A stretch of DNA of 64,000 nucleotides from positions 2,913,149 through 2,977,148 of the forward strand of contig NZ_CP101166.1 of NCBI RefSeq assembly GCF_024298885.1. The letters run 5' to 3'. Position numbers and translations under genes: made by a program. The DNA is from Haloglomus halophilum (GTDB lineage: Archaea > Halobacteriota > Halobacteria > Halobacteriales > Haloarculaceae). Positions 51,138 to 60,840 of the stretch are shown piece after piece (within the stretch, counting starts at the first letter, position 1; each line of letters starts with the position of its first letter). Below the pieces are notes generated by a model that was not told where the DNA came from, made no database searches, and was given only the letters and a program-made list of their open reading frames with translations.

Positions 51138-52781
51138 TCAGTCCTCGCCCTCGGCGTCGGCGGCCTCCGTGCTGGCGCCGTCGCCCAGCTCGAAGACGGT
51201 GGTGTCGGCGTCCGGTGCCTGCAGGCGGGCGCGGACCGCCTCGCGGTCGACGGTGTCCGAGGCCGTCCGGGGGAGCGCATCGGTGAGGCCGACCGTCCGC
51301 GGGAGCTTGTAGCCGGCCAGTCGCTCCCGGCAGTGGCGCTCGAGTGCCGCCGCCTCGACAGCACCGTCCGCGACGACCAGCGCCGCCACGCGCTCGCCGA
51401 ACTCCGGGTCCGGGAGCCCCACGACCGCCGCATCGGTGATACCCGGGAACGCGCGGAGGGCATCGACGACCTCGCCGGGGTCGACCGTCTCGCCGCCCGG
51501 ATTGAGTCGGTCGTCGAGCCGGTTGAGCACCCAGAGGCGGCCGTCCTCGTCACGGTAACCGGCGTCGCCCGTGTGGAATCCGTGGGGCCCGAACGCCCGT
51601 TCGGTCGCCGTCGAATCGCGGTAGTAGCCCGGCGTCACGGCGGGCCCGCTGACCACGAGCTCGCCCCGCTCACCGGGCGCCACGGCCCCGCCGTCGCTGC
51701 CGATGACGGCGACCTCCGTGGTGAACAGGGGGTTCCCGACGGTCCCCGGGTTGGCGCGTGCCTCCGACGGGCGTGCCGTCGCGATCTGCGAGGCGGTCTC
51801 GGTCATGCCGTACGTGGGCGCGACGGGCACGTCGCGTTCGGCGCACCGCTCCAGCAGCTCGTCGCTCGCCGGCGCGCCGCCGAGCAGGACGAATCGGAGC
51901 GAGTCGGGGAGGCTACCGGCGTCGAGCAGTCGCGACAGCATCGTCGGCACCAGCGATGTACAGGTCGCGCCCGTCTCGTGCATCGCGTCGAGCGCCGCGT
52001 CGGGGTCGAAGCCGCCGACGCTGTCGGCCGCGCCGTCCCCGTCATCCTGCTGCCCCGGCGCGTCGGGGCCCCGGAGGGCTACCGTGGTTCCGTAACAGAC
52101 CGAGCGGTAGACCGGCGCCAGCCCGCCCATGTGGCTCATCGGGAGCGGGTCGAACCAGCGGTCCGCCGGGTCCAGCCCCAGCCGGAAGGCCGAGGCGGTG
52201 GCGCTCGCCAGGACGTTGCCCATCCGCAGGTCGACCGCCTTCGGGTCGCCGGTCGTCCCGGAGGTGAACAGCAGGCAGAGCCGCCGCCCCGGCGACCATG
52301 CTGGGAGGTCGAACGTCTCCGGCGTCGCGTCGGCGAGCGCCGTCGCGCCCTCGCGGGGCGTGTCGATGGTGGCCACGGGGAGGTCGGTACCCGCGTCGGC
52401 CGCGCGCTCGGCCGCCGCCAGGACGGTGGCCTCCGTCGCCGCGTCACCACAGACGAGCCCGCAGTCGGCCTGCAGCGCCCGCTCGGCCAGTTCCGCCGCG
52501 GTCGAGCGGGCGTGTAACGGCACCAGAACGGCACCCAGCCGCATCACCGCGTGGACGAGTTCGACGAACACTGGGCGCGTCGGGAGGCAGACGCCGACGT
52601 GGGTTCCGACGCCGACGCCCATCGCCGAGAGGCGCCCGGCGAGTTCCTCGACGCGGTCGTCCAGTTCGCGGTAGGTGGTCGGCCCGTCTTCACCGTCGCC
52701 GGCTGCCGCGGCACCGTCGGCGACGCGGAGCGCCGTCGCTCCCGGTGTCGCTGTCGCCCGGTGGGCCAACCAGTCGCGCAC
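51138..52781 (-). CDS. menE: o-succinylbenzoate-CoA ligase
   Basis: A 547-residue acyl-adenylate-forming enzyme. The nucleotide loop LLFTSGTTGDPKAVDL, the APTYGMTETASQ motif and the C-terminal GFHTGDAGYRDEDGRLWVLNRLDDRLNPGGE hinge are intact; the final lid Lys region is KLPRTVGLTDALPRTASDTVDR. Adenylation enzymes are hard to assign alone, but its position 55 bp after menC and menA on the same strand supports MenE. An Asp/Gly insert (about 240-255) is low complexity. Confidence 0.88.
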   Translation of the reverse strand: MRDWLAHRATATPGATALRVADGAAAAGDGEDGPTTYRELDDRVEELAGRLSAMGVGVGTHVGVCLPTRPVFVELVHAVMRLGAVLVPLHARSTAAELAERALQADCGLVCGDAATEATVLAAAERAADAGTDLPVATIDTPREGATALADATPETFDLPAWSPGRRLCLLFTSGTTGDPKAVDLRMGNVLASATASAFRLGLDPADRWFDPLPMSHMGGLAPVYRSVCYGTTVALRGPDAPGQQDDGDGAADSVGGFDPDAALDAMHETGATCTSLVPTMLSRLLDAGSLPDSLRFVLLGGAPASDELLERCAERDVPVAPTYGMTETASQIATARPSEARANPGTVGNPLFTTEVAVIGSDGGAVAPGERGELVVSGPAVTPGYYRDSTATERAFGPHGFHTGDAGYRDEDGRLWVLNRLDDRLNPGGETVDPGEVVDALRAFPGITDAAVVGLPDPEFGERVAALVVADGAVEAAALERHCRERLAGYKLPRTVGLTDALPRTASDTVDREAVRARLQAPDADTTVFELGDGASTEAADAEGED

Positions 52782-52836
52782 GACAACGGACTTGCGACGT
52801 GGGGGTATTTGCTGTTTCGCTCCGTCTTCCGCAATC

Positions 52837-53928
52837 TCACACCCGGTCGGTTCCTCCCTGGTGCCATCGCGTCGTCCCCGTCACGCCGGGGCCGTCCGGG
52901 ACCCGCACCCGCCCGTCGGAGACTGGGACCGGGTCGATATCGAGCAGGTCGCGCTCCAGCCGATCGCCCGTCGCGAGGCCGCAGGCCGCCACGTCCGGTA
53001 CTGCGGCGGCCGCGTGGACGGCGGTCGCGCGCGCCAGCGCCCCGTCGATGGTCGTCGTGAGGACCGGTTCGACACCGGCCTCACGTGCCGCGCGAGCGGC
53101 GGCCACGGCGCGGTCGGGGCCGCCGAGTGCCATCGGCTTCAGCACGAGTACGTCCGCCGCGTCCGCGTCCAGTGCCGCCGTGACGGGCGACTCGCCGATT
53201 GCCAGTGACTCATCGAGCGCGATGCCGACACCCAGCCCCCGGAGCTCGGCGTGTGCCTGCAGGTCGCGTCGCGTGCCCGACTCCGGGGTCGGGTCGGCCG
53301 CGAGTGGCTGCTCGACGTAGGCCACGCCGTGGTCGGCGAACGCCGTGAGCGCGCGCTCGGCCGTCGACGGGTCCCACGCGCCGTTGGCGTCCGCCCGGAG
53401 GGTGACATCCGGACAGCGGTCCCGGACGGCCGCGACGCGCTCGATGTCGGCCGCGACGGACCGCGCCCCGACCTTCAGCTTCACCGTTCCGAAGCCGTCG
53501 ACGACGGCCGCTGCGACCGCGTCGGTCGTCGCCTCGGGGTCGCCGTCACCGACGGTGGCGTTCACCGGCACGGACGCCGCGGGCGTAGACCCCTCGCCCA
53601 CCTCGTCGGCCAGGGTCCGGGCCAGCGGTTCGCCCGCCGCCCGCGCTCTCGCGTCAAGCACCGCGCTCGCGACCGCGTGGCGGGCCGCCGGCGCGCCGGC
53701 GAGCGCGTCGTGGTCCGGAGTCGGTGGCTCGTCGCCAGCGCCGACCGCTTCGAGTGCTGCCTCACATTCCGCGAGTGACTCCGTCCAGTCCGGCAGCGGC
53801 GCGGCCTCGCCCACGCCGGTCGTCCCGTCGACGGAGACGCGGACCACGAACCCCTCGCGCTCGGATATCTCGCCGCGAGCAGTGGCGAGCGGCCGCGAGA
53901 GCGCCAGCGCGAACGGTTCGACGTTCAT
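52837..53928 (-). CDS. menC: o-succinylbenzoate synthase
   Basis: A 363-residue enolase-superfamily enzyme, dehydrating SHCHC to o-succinylbenzoate. The capping domain is N-terminal; the barrel has TVKLKVGARS (catalytic Lys), LRADANGAWD, YVEQPLA and ALDESLA for the metal ligands, and LVLKPMALGG carrying the second Lys. ATG 53928 overlaps the menA stop by 4 bp. It precedes menE, giving the order menA-menC-menE. Confidence 0.93.
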   Translation of the reverse strand: MNVEPFALALSRPLATARGEISEREGFVVRVSVDGTTGVGEAAPLPDWTESLAECEAALEAVGAGDEPPTPDHDALAGAPAARHAVASAVLDARARAAGEPLARTLADEVGEGSTPAASVPVNATVGDGDPEATTDAVAAAVVDGFGTVKLKVGARSVAADIERVAAVRDRCPDVTLRADANGAWDPSTAERALTAFADHGVAYVEQPLAADPTPESGTRRDLQAHAELRGLGVGIALDESLAIGESPVTAALDADAADVLVLKPMALGGPDRAVAAARAAREAGVEPVLTTTIDGALARATAVHAAAAVPDVAACGLATGDRLERDLLDIDPVPVSDGRVRVPDGPGVTGTTRWHQGGTDRV

Positions 53929-54902
53929 ACGAAGCGCGGCAGGACCAGCCCCACGGCGAACAGCACCGAGTGCGCGGCCAGCAGCTTCCCGGTCTTCTCC
54001 AGCGCGGGGTTGAGCGCCGCGCCGTCCGTGCGTTCGAGCAGCGTCTCGCCGATGTCGAGGGCACCGGAGAGCGTCGCCAGCGGGAGCAGCGTCCACAGCC
54101 CCCAGCCGGTGGCCGCGAACACCGCGGGGACCGCGTAGGCCATCCCAACGAGCGCGCAGAACTCGACGCGGGAGAAACGGTAGCCCAGCAGGACGGTCAG
54201 CGTCTGCTTGCCGGCCTCGGCGTCCGTCTCGCGGTCGCGGACGTTGTTGATGACGAGGATCGCGGACGAAAGGCCCGCGGCCGGGAGCGCGGCGACCACG
54301 GCGGCGAGCGGCACGACCGACAGCGGCGCGTCGAACGGCGGGATGCCGGCGACGCTGGCGACCGCCTGCACGTAGTAGGTGCCGGTGACGGCGACGAGGC
54401 CGAAGTACAGGAAGACGAAGAACTCGCCCAGCCCCCGGTAGCCGTACGGGTACGGCCCGCCGGTGTAGAGGATGCCCGCCGCGACCGAGGAGAGGCCGAC
54501 GACGACGATGACCGGGCCGCCGACGTAGACGAGGTACGTCCCGAGGAGGATTGCGAGGCCGAACGTCGCGTACATCGCACGTTTGACCTGTGCGGCGGGG
54601 ATGAGCCCGCCCGCGGTGACGCGGGTGAACCCCTCGCGCTCCTCGGTGTCGGCGCCCTTCACCGCGTCGTAGTAGTCGTTCGCGAAGTTGGTCCCGATCT
54701 GCAGGAGCAGGGCCCCCACGAGCGCGCCGAGCGCGGGCAGCGCGGCGAACTCGCCCAGGCGGAGCGCGAGACCCGTCCCGACGATGACGGGTGCGGCGCC
54801 CGCCGGGAGGGTCTGTGGCCGGGCCGCCATCACCCACGCCTCGCGCTTGCTGATGTCTGCGGGGTCACGGTCGGGCCCGTCGGTCTCGACCTCCGTACTC
54901 AT
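53925..54902 (-). CDS. menA: 1,4-dihydroxy-2-naphthoate polyprenyltransferase
   Basis: A 325-residue UbiA-superfamily prenyltransferase with about nine membrane helices. The two Asp-rich motifs for Mg-prenyl diphosphate are [14 protein letters not shown] (about residues 70-83) and [15 protein letters not shown] (about 215-229). It attaches the isoprenoid tail to DHNA, committing it to menaquinone, the main quinone of haloarchaea. First gene of the menA-menC-menE unit. Confidence 0.93.
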   Translation of the reverse strand: MSTEVETDGPDRDPADISKREAWVMAARPQTLPAGAAPVIVGTGLALRLGEFAALPALGALVGALLLQIGTNFANDYYDAVKGADTEEREGFTRVTAGGLIPAAQVKRAMYATFGLAILLGTYLVYVGGPVIVVVGLSSVAAGILYTGGPYPYGYRGLGEFFVFLYFGLVAVTGTYYVQAVASVAGIPPFDAPLSVVPLAAVVAALPAAGLSSAILVINNVRDRETDAEAGKQTLTVLLGYRFSRVEFCALVGMAYAVPAVFAATGWGLWTLLPLATLSGALDIGETLLERTDGAALNPALEKTGKLLAAHSVLFAVGLVLPRFV

Positions 54903-54990
54903 TGGTTACCGGTAGGTCCGGGCGGGTTGAAGGGTGTACCGGGGTCGCTTCACGACATCGGCGCCCCGGCGGACCGGGCAGGATTCCCGG

Positions 54991-55692
54991 TCAGGGTGTC
55001 GGCGTTGGAGTCGTCCCCTCGTCGACCTGTCCGTCGCAGTCGTTGTCCTTCCCGTCACGCCGCTCGGGCGCCCCCGGATACACCGTTTCGTCGGTGTCGT
55101 TGCAGTCTTCCTCGGCCGTGTATCCGTCGTCATCGGCGTCCCGCGGTGTCGCTGTGGGTGTTGGTGTGGTGCCCTCGTCGATCTCCCCGTCGCAGTCGTT
55201 ATCCTTCCCGTCGCGGACCTCCTCGGCGCCGGGGTGGACCGTTTCGTCGGTGTCGTTGCAGTCCTCCTCGGCCGTGTACCCGTCCGCGTCGGCATCGCGC
55301 GGCGTCGGGGTTCCGCTCGGCTCCGTCGTCGCCGTCCGTGTCTCGGGCGAGCGCGGTGTCGGAGTCGCCGTTACCGTGGCTGTTGGTGTGGGCGTGGGCG
55401 TTCGTGTGGACGTGGGTGTCGGTTGCCGTGTCCGCGTCGGCGTTTCGGCACCGGCGCCGCCCGCGGTTGCAGTCGGTGACGGCGTGGTTGTTGCAGTCGC
55501 GGTCGCTGTCGGCGATGGTGTGGCTGTCGCGGTCACTGTCGGTGACGGTGTGGCCGTCGCCGTCGCGCCGTCGTTCGCCCCCGGTGACGGGATGCCCGTA
55601 CAGCCCGCGATGAGCACCAGCGTCGCGGTCGCCACCGCGATTCCGAGACGGGTCGTCCTGCCGCCGAATCGGTTTCGTGCATCACCCCCCAT
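54991..55692 (-). CDS. Lipoprotein with two MopE-like metal-binding repeats
   Basis: A 233-residue lipoprotein. The signal ends LVLIAGC (lipobox Cys near residue 30), followed by a long Thr/Pro stalk (about 35-130), then two 52-residue modules: DADADGYTAEEDCNDTDETV, PGA, then RDGKDNDCDG. Each has two Cys and a dense set of Asp resembling EF-hand or MopE-type putative metal-binding motifs. It probably displays divalent-cation-binding modules at the cell surface. ATG 55692 is preferred over ATG 55707. Confidence 0.78.
   Translation of the reverse strand: MGGDARNRFGGRTTRLGIAVATATLVLIAGCTGIPSPGANDGATATATPSPTVTATATPSPTATATATTTPSPTATAGGAGAETPTRTRQPTPTSTRTPTPTPTATVTATPTPRSPETRTATTEPSGTPTPRDADADGYTAEEDCNDTDETVHPGAEEVRDGKDNDCDGEIDEGTTPTPTATPRDADDDGYTAEEDCNDTDETVYPGAPERRDGKDNDCDGQVDEGTTPTPTP
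55016..55300 (-). repeat. 156-bp tandem module repeat in the MopE-like lipoprotein gene
   Basis: The boundary CCCTCGTCG recurs at 55016 and 55172, giving a 156-bp (52-codon) period. The two modules are nearly identical at protein level, differing at several third positions, so the duplication is not very recent. Confidence 0.8.
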
Positions 55693-55828
55693 GTCAGCAG
55701 ATGCCACGGCTCCGGCGCATAAGGTTTCCCCTGTCGACAGCGCCGACCGGCCGCCGGTCGGGTGCGCGACGAATCGCCCGAACCGTCACCGTCAAAGCCG
55801 CCCGCCGACTCCCTTCGGATACGAGTCG

Positions 55829-56644
55829 ATGACCCTCACCAAACGCATCATCCCCTGCATCGACGTCGACCTGGACGAGAACGGCGACGCGAAGGTGTAC
55901 ACGGGGGTCAACTTCGAGGACCTGCAGTACACGGGCGACCCGGTGGAGATGGCCCGGGCGTACAATCGCGCGGGCGCCGACGAGTTCGTCTTCCTCGACA
56001 TCACCGCCTCGGCCGACGGCCGCGAGACGATGCTTGACACCGTCTCCGCCGTCGCGGACGAGGTGTTCATCCCGCTCACGGTGGGTGGCGGCATCCGAAC
56101 GAAGGCCGATATCGTCGAGACGCTCCGCGCGGGTGCCGACAAGGTCTCCATCAACACGGGCGCGCTCGAGCGGCCCGAACTCATCACCGAGGGCGCCGAT
56201 TCGGTGGGGAGTCAGGCCATCGTCATCAGCGTGGACGCCCGCCGGCGCTACGACGAGGCGGGCGAGCACTACGAACAGGTCGACGGGGAGTCCTGCTGGT
56301 TCGAGTGTACCGTCAAGGGCGGCCGCGAGGGCACCGGCACCGACGTGGTCTCGTGGGCCCAGGAGGCCGAGGAGCGCGGTGCGGGCGAGCTGTTCGTCAA
56401 CTCCATCGACGCCGACGGGACGAAGGACGGCTACGACATCCCGTTGACGCGGGCGGTCTGTGACGCCGTCTCGACCCCCGTCATCGCCTCCTCGGGCTGT
56501 GGCGGCCCGGAGGACGCCTACGAGGTGTTCACCGAGGCCGGCGCCGACGCGGCGCTCGCGGCCAGCATCTTCCACTTCGACGAGTTCTCCATCGACGAGG
56601 TCAAACGTTATCTCGACGAGCGCGGGGTCCCGGTCCGGCTCTAA
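55829..56644 (+). CDS. hisF: Imidazole glycerol phosphate synthase, cyclase subunit
   Basis: A 271-residue TIM barrel that uses ammonia from HisH to form imidazole glycerol phosphate and AICAR in histidine synthesis. The catalytic Asp residues are D12 (IPCIDVD) and D136 (ISVDARRR), with the phosphate loops VGGGIRT and ASSGCGG. ATG 55829 is chosen; the upstream frame crosses the lipoprotein gene antisense. No other his gene is in the window. Confidence 0.95.
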   Translation: MTLTKRIIPCIDVDLDENGDAKVYTGVNFEDLQYTGDPVEMARAYNRAGADEFVFLDITASADGRETMLDTVSAVADEVFIPLTVGGGIRTKADIVETLRAGADKVSINTGALERPELITEGADSVGSQAIVISVDARRRYDEAGEHYEQVDGESCWFECTVKGGREGTGTDVVSWAQEAEERGAGELFVNSIDADGTKDGYDIPLTRAVCDAVSTPVIASSGCGGPEDAYEVFTEAGADAALAASIFHFDEFSIDEVKRYLDERGVPVRL

Positions 56645-56829
56645 GGGCTGCCCCGTGTTTCGACTCCAGCTGGCGACCGGAACGGCAACAGATGTCCCGT
56701 ACCGACCGGACAGGCGGAGCACGATGCTGCTGGCTTCACTTCCGCTCCGCAGTCGCGGGGAGAGAATCGGCGTCACTGGACGGCCGACGGAGACGACTGG
56801 CAGGAATCCGCGTAGGAATTCAGAGCGTG

Positions 56830-57117
56830 TTACGCGGCAGCGGACTCGAACGCGTCGCGGAAGGTCGTCGTCTTGTCTCTGACGTTCTGGGCGGCGGCCT
56901 CCAGCGCGTCCAGCGGCGCCGTGCCGTCCTCCGTCTTGATGGTGAGGATGGGGTCGGTCTGACCACCGGACTGCTCGGGATTCATGTCGTAGGTCGCCGC
57001 GGCGACGCCCTCCGTCTCCAGCAGGGCCTCCTTGAGGACGTTCATGAAGGTGTGGTCCTCGCCGGCGATCTCGATGGAGAGTTCGGTCTCCTCGTTCTCG
57101 ATGACGCGCAGGTCCAT
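56830..57117 (-). CDS. rpoL: DNA-directed RNA polymerase subunit Rpo11 (RpoL)
   Basis: A 95-residue archaeal RNA polymerase subunit L, equivalent to eukaryotic Rpb11 and forming the assembly platform with Rpo3. The conserved core is [15 protein letters not shown]...[14 protein letters not shown], followed by the C-terminal helix. It is a single gene with a TTCTATTG element about 28 bp upstream of ATG 57117. Confidence 0.92.
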   Translation of the reverse strand: MDLRVIENEETELSIEIAGEDHTFMNVLKEALLETEGVAAATYDMNPEQSGGQTDPILTIKTEDGTAPLDALEAAAQNVRDKTTTFRDAFESAAA

Positions 57118-57190
57118 GCCCACCGGTAGCCGACAGCCGGCAATAGAACTTGCGAAGCGGGATGCAGGCGGAGAACGGCGTTCGGCCCCG

Positions 57191-57592
57191 TTACAGGTCG
57201 GCGCCGGGGTGGATGCTGACGTCGGCGTGGAGTCCCTCACGGAGGGCGGCGTGGACGTGGCAGATGTCGTCGGCGAGCTCCTTCAGCTCGTCCTGCTCGT
57301 CGTCGTCGAGGTCGGCCTCGACGTGCATGTCGAAGCTGATAGACTCGAGGTCGTCGTCGTCGTCGAGGTCGGCGGAGGCATCCGTCTGGATCTTGCCGAG
57401 GTCGTCGTAGTCGTTACGCTGGGCGCCGGCGCGGAACGCGAAGGTATAACAGGAGGCGTAGTTCGCCACCAGCACCTCGTTGGGGGAGGGCCCGTCCTCG
57501 GTCGTGGCGTCGATGCTCAGCTCGAACTCGCCGACGATACTCAGACTGTGAAAACCGGAGTCGTTCGTCGTGGTGGACTCGATATCTGCCAT
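57191..57592 (-). CDS. OsmC family redox protein
   Basis: A 133-residue OsmC/Ohr-like protein. The two family cysteines are visible: [10 protein letters not shown] (about residue 47) and [13 protein letters not shown] near the C-terminus, the pair that reduces organic hydroperoxides in family members. A very acidic loop ([10 protein letters not shown]) is inserted mid-protein. ATG 57592 is preferred over an upstream in-frame start, and a TTTACG element lies about 25-30 bp before it. Confidence 0.85.
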   Translation of the reverse strand: MADIESTTTNDSGFHSLSIVGEFELSIDATTEDGPSPNEVLVANYASCYTFAFRAGAQRNDYDDLGKIQTDASADLDDDDDLESISFDMHVEADLDDDEQDELKELADDICHVHAALREGLHADVSIHPGADL

Positions 57593-57730
57593 AGCGGGTG
57601 ATACCACTCCCGACGCGACCGTAAACGTTGCCCCGAGGCGCCAGCAGTTATCGGCCGGCGCCGGGACTCGGGGCGCGAATCGCCCTGGCTCTCCGCAACG
57701 GTTTTTCCCCCACCGGGGCGAGAGGGTGGT

Positions 57731-58219
57731 ATGGACGAGTCGTCCGAGGGGCAGTCCGAGGACACCGTCGACCCCGAGGCGACCGACGAGGACGTCGAGG
57801 CGGCCATCAACGGGGTCGAAACAGCCCCTGACGGGTCGAGCGCCCCCCAGAACGACCCCGATGAGCCGGCTGCGTCACCGGACGAGTCGGCAGAGCCCGT
57901 CGCGGAGGGTGCCCCCAGCCCCGATTCCGACCCTGACCCGGGTGACCTCCCGGACGAGGTCATCAACGCGCCGGCCAGCGCCGAGGACGGGGAGCACACC
58001 CTGCTCGAGGACTACGAGCGCGAGAACGAGCCCCGGTGGAAGGGAGCCGCCCGCAAGGGCGCGTTCTGGGTCGGTGCGACCGCCGTCGCGGTCGCGGTGA
58101 CGCTCACCGCCGTCGTCTCGTTGCGGCAGAGCGGACTCTCGGACGGTGTCGCGTTCATCCTCGCCAGTGTGGGGATGGCGGTCATGGTCGGGTTCGTCTT
58201 CCTCTCGCTCAACCGCTAG
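57731..58219 (+). CDS. Hypothetical membrane protein with acidic disordered N-terminus
   Basis: A 162-residue protein of unknown function. Residues 1-90 are Asp/Glu/Ser/Pro-rich and disordered. An EHTLLEDYERENEPRWKGAARKGAFW segment precedes two membrane helices (about 112-130 and 140-158). The basic-aromatic stretch before the first helix would lie at the cytoplasmic face. It is upstream of the aIF2-alpha gene but separated by 113 bp and a promoter. Confidence 0.6.
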   Translation: MDESSEGQSEDTVDPEATDEDVEAAINGVETAPDGSSAPQNDPDEPAASPDESAEPVAEGAPSPDSDPDPGDLPDEVINAPASAEDGEHTLLEDYERENEPRWKGAARKGAFWVGATAVAVAVTLTAVVSLRQSGLSDGVAFILASVGMAVMVGFVFLSLNR

Positions 58220-58302
58220 CCTGACCAGCGCCGTGGCCGCTGTCTCGTGCCCCGCGGACGGCCCACTCGGCCCCGAGATGGGCGGTCGCGATTCTCGGTG
58301 GG

Positions 58303-58308
58303 TTTATC
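58303..58308 (+). promoter_or_regulatory. TATA box (TTTATC) of the aIF2-alpha gene
   Basis: TTTATC lies 25-30 bp before ATG 58333; leaderless distance. Confidence 0.65.
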
Positions 58309-58332
58309 CCCGCCAGCGGGCTAGCGTCGCGT

Positions 58333-59133
58333 ATGAAATTCAGCGGCTATCCCGACCCCGGGGAACTCGTCGTCGGCCGGGTCGACGAGATCGAGGATTT
58401 CGGCGTGTTCGTCGACCTCGAGGAGTACGAGGACAAGCGCGGACTGGTCCACGTCAGCGAGGTCGCCTCCGGCTGGATCAAGAACGTCCGTGACCACGTC
58501 GGCGTCGACGAGCGCGTCGTCTGCAAGGTGCTCGAGGTCGACGAGGACGCCCAGCAGATCGACCTCTCCATCAAGGACGTCAACGACCACCAGCGCTCGG
58601 ACAAGATCCAGGAGTGGAAGTCCGAGCAGAAGGCCGAGAAGTGGATGGAGCTCGCCTTCGGCGAGGACATGAGCGACGAGCAGTACAGCACCGTCGCGAA
58701 CGCACTGTTCGCCGAGTTCGGGTCGCTGTACGACGGCTTCGAGCAGGCTGCCATCCACGGCCACGAGGCACTGGAGTCCACGGACCTCTCCGACGAGGAC
58801 GCCGACGCTATCGTCGAGACCGCCCGCGAGAACGTCTCGGTCCCGTACGTGCAGGTGACGGGCTACGTCGACCTGCGTGCGCCCGGCCCGGACGGCGTCG
58901 AGACCGTCCGGCAGGCCCTGGAGGCCGCGGAGGGCAACGGCGAGGTTCCCGACGAGATCGACCTCGAGGTCACGTACGTCGGCGCGCCCGAGTACCGCAT
59001 CCGCGTGCAGGCGCCCAACTACAAGACCGCCGAGAGCCAGCTCGAGGAGGCCGCGAGTCGCGCCCGCGAGGCCATCGAGGGCGCCGGTGGCACCGGGGAG
59101 TTCCACCGCGAGCGCCGTACTGACGACGAATAA
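58333..59133 (+). CDS. Translation initiation factor aIF2, alpha subunit
   Basis: A 266-residue archaeal homologue of eIF2-alpha, part of the trimer that brings initiator tRNA to the ribosome. The N-terminal S1/OB domain (residues about 8-85: [34 protein letters not shown]), a helical middle domain and the C-terminal alpha/beta domain are all present, and the length is typical. nop10 follows 72 bp downstream on the same strand, a conserved archaeal arrangement. Confidence 0.95.
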   Translation: MKFSGYPDPGELVVGRVDEIEDFGVFVDLEEYEDKRGLVHVSEVASGWIKNVRDHVGVDERVVCKVLEVDEDAQQIDLSIKDVNDHQRSDKIQEWKSEQKAEKWMELAFGEDMSDEQYSTVANALFAEFGSLYDGFEQAAIHGHEALESTDLSDEDADAIVETARENVSVPYVQVTGYVDLRAPGPDGVETVRQALEAAEGNGEVPDEIDLEVTYVGAPEYRIRVQAPNYKTAESQLEEAASRAREAIEGAGGTGEFHRERRTDDE

Positions 59134-59205
59134 CGGCGCATAAGTGGTGGGGTGGAGAGATAGCTCGACAATCACGACCGGCGGTCGATAATCTGCCCGA
59201 TTCCC

Positions 59206-59424
59206 ATGAAATCCGACATCCACGTCTGTTCCGACTGGCGCGAGGCCCACGACCGGCCGGTGTACACGCTCGGCGACGAGTGCCCCGAGTGCGGCGCCGA
59301 GGCGGTCAACAGCGCGCCCGCGCCGTTCAGTCCCGAGGACCCCAACGGGGAGTACCGGCGCCGCGCGAAGCGCCGGCGAGGGCTGTTGCCGGACGCCGAC
59401 GGCGGCACCGGCACCGACGAGTGA
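59206..59424 (+). CDS. nop10: H/ACA RNP protein Nop10
   Basis: A 72-residue Nop10, a subunit of the H/ACA box RNP that guides rRNA pseudouridylation. It has the N-terminal KSDIHVC strand, a CPECGAEA zinc knuckle, and the APAPFSPEDPNGEYRRRAKRR linear segment that docks on the pseudouridine synthase. It is slightly longer than usual because of an acidic Gly-rich tail. It probably reads through from the aIF2-alpha promoter. Confidence 0.93.
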   Translation: MKSDIHVCSDWREAHDRPVYTLGDECPECGAEAVNSAPAPFSPEDPNGEYRRRAKRRRGLLPDADGGTGTDE

Positions 59425-59472
59425 TGGGCAGGTAGCGGAGTAGCCCCTCGCAGCGACGCGCTCCTCGACAGT

Positions 59473-60477
59473 TCAGCGCCGGAGTTCCACGACGACCCCC
59501 TCGTCGGCGTCGGCCACGGCGACCAGCCCGTCGTCGGCGAGGTCCTCGACCAGGTCCCGGAGCCACTCGCGGCCGTACTCCCCGTCGGGCGTGTAGTCGA
59601 CCCGGACGCGCGGCCCGAGGTCGTCGAGCCCGAGTTCCCCGTGGCTCGAGAGCGCACGCACGACCCGGCCCCGCATCTGTCGCCGACTCCCCTCGAAGTC
59701 GGGCTGGGTGGGCACGTCCGGCGCGGTGAAGTCGTTGGTCGCGTAGGCGTGGCACCACTCCCGCCAGGGGCAGTCCGCTTCGTCACAGTTCGGGGTCTTC
59801 CCGCAGGCGACTCCACCGAGTTCCATGATGGCGTTGTTCCAGACGCGGGACTCGGTAGCGGGCATCAGGAAGCGAGCGACACGCTCGAAGGCGTCGTCCT
59901 CATCCGGGGTATCGAACGCCCGATGCAGCACCCGTTTGACGTTCGTATCGACCACCGCATCCCCCTCGTTGAACGCGAACGATGCGACCGCGTTCGCGGT
60001 GTACGGGCCGACGCCCATCAGCTCCTGCAGTCCCTCCGGCGTCCGAGGGAACTCGCCCGCATCGACGCCATCCACCTCACCCGCCACGACCTGTCGGGCG
60101 GCCTCGTGGAGGTACTTCGCGCGGTTGTTGTAGCCCAGCGAGTGGTCGGTCCAGAACCCGACCACGTCCCCACGGTCGGCGTCGGCCAGTGCCTCGACGG
60201 TGGGCCACTCGTCGAGGAAGTCGTGCCAGGCTTCGACCACGCGGTCGAGCTGTGTCTGCTGGCTCATCACCTCCGAGACCAGGATCTCGTAGGGGTCCTC
60301 GGTCTCGCGCCACGGGAAGGAGCGATGGTCGGCCTCGTACCACGCGACGAGCGCCTCGCGGACCCGCTCGACCGCCTCGGTGTCGTCGGGGAGGGCAGGT
60401 GCATCGCCGTCCTCGTGGGCAGCGCCCGCTGCGGTGCCGTCTGCCAGTTCCTCGGGCCCGGGCCCGGCGTCGGTCAT
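59473..60477 (-). CDS. mutY: A/G-specific adenine glycosylase (MutY family)
   Basis: A 334-residue HhH-GPD DNA glycosylase that removes A opposite 8-oxoG. Evidence: SEVMSQQTQLDRV (catalytic Glu), MGVGPYTANAVASFAF with Tyr where endonuclease III has Lys, VVDTNVKRV (catalytic Asp), and an Fe-S cluster CGKTPNCDEADCPWREWC. The Cys spacing of 5-4-5 differs from the common 6-2-5. The C-terminal region is a short winged-helix-like segment, not a NUDIX-like domain. The acidic N-terminal 30 residues look disordered. Confidence 0.88.
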   Translation of the reverse strand: MTDAGPGPEELADGTAAGAAHEDGDAPALPDDTEAVERVREALVAWYEADHRSFPWRETEDPYEILVSEVMSQQTQLDRVVEAWHDFLDEWPTVEALADADRGDVVGFWTDHSLGYNNRAKYLHEAARQVVAGEVDGVDAGEFPRTPEGLQELMGVGPYTANAVASFAFNEGDAVVDTNVKRVLHRAFDTPDEDDAFERVARFLMPATESRVWNNAIMELGGVACGKTPNCDEADCPWREWCHAYATNDFTAPDVPTQPDFEGSRRQMRGRVVRALSSHGELGLDDLGPRVRVDYTPDGEYGREWLRDLVEDLADDGLVAVADADEGVVVELRR

Positions 60478-60594
60478 CACCCGGAGTCCGGGCGGGCGGT
60501 ACTTTACCGGTGGCGGTTCCGGGTGGTCGGCGTCGCGCACCGGAGGGGGCGCCGCGACACCACCCTCAAAGGGCTGGCCATCGGAGCCCCACCC

Positions 60595-60786
60595 ATGCAC
60601 ACGACCGGTCGGCTCCTGGTCGCGGCGGTCGTCTGCCTCGCGGTGGCGTGGCTCGCCGGCCAGTTCGTCGGCGTCACCGCCGGGATGGCGCTCACGGGGC
60701 TCGGACTCCTGCTCGTCGTCGCCGCCATCGCGAACTCCTATCTGAACGATGTCCGCCAGGGCTACCGCTCGGCGAGCGAGGAGTGA
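60595..60786 (+). CDS. Small two-TM membrane protein
   Basis: A 63-residue protein with two hydrophobic helices (about residues 7-25 and 29-47), then a polar tail NSYLNDVRQGYRSASEE. I do not recognise it. Start ATG 60595; it is divergent from mutY, 117 bp away, and shares the intergenic promoter region. Confidence 0.55.
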   Translation: MHTTGRLLVAAVVCLAVAWLAGQFVGVTAGMALTGLGLLLVVAAIANSYLNDVRQGYRSASEE

Positions 60787-60840
60787 GCAGGAGGCGGACG
60801 CGGAGCTAGCTGTCGAGTAGCACGCGAAAGAAGAGTGGGT

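Noticed and set aside
55016..55300. The two MopE-like modules as a recent DNA duplication.
   Set aside because: The proteins match closely but third codon positions differ at many sites, so the duplication is not recent.
59473..60477. Endonuclease III instead of MutY.
   Set aside because: The catalytic Lys of EndoIII (GxGRKTA) is replaced by PYTA, and the N-terminal EVMSQQTQ motif is that of MutY.
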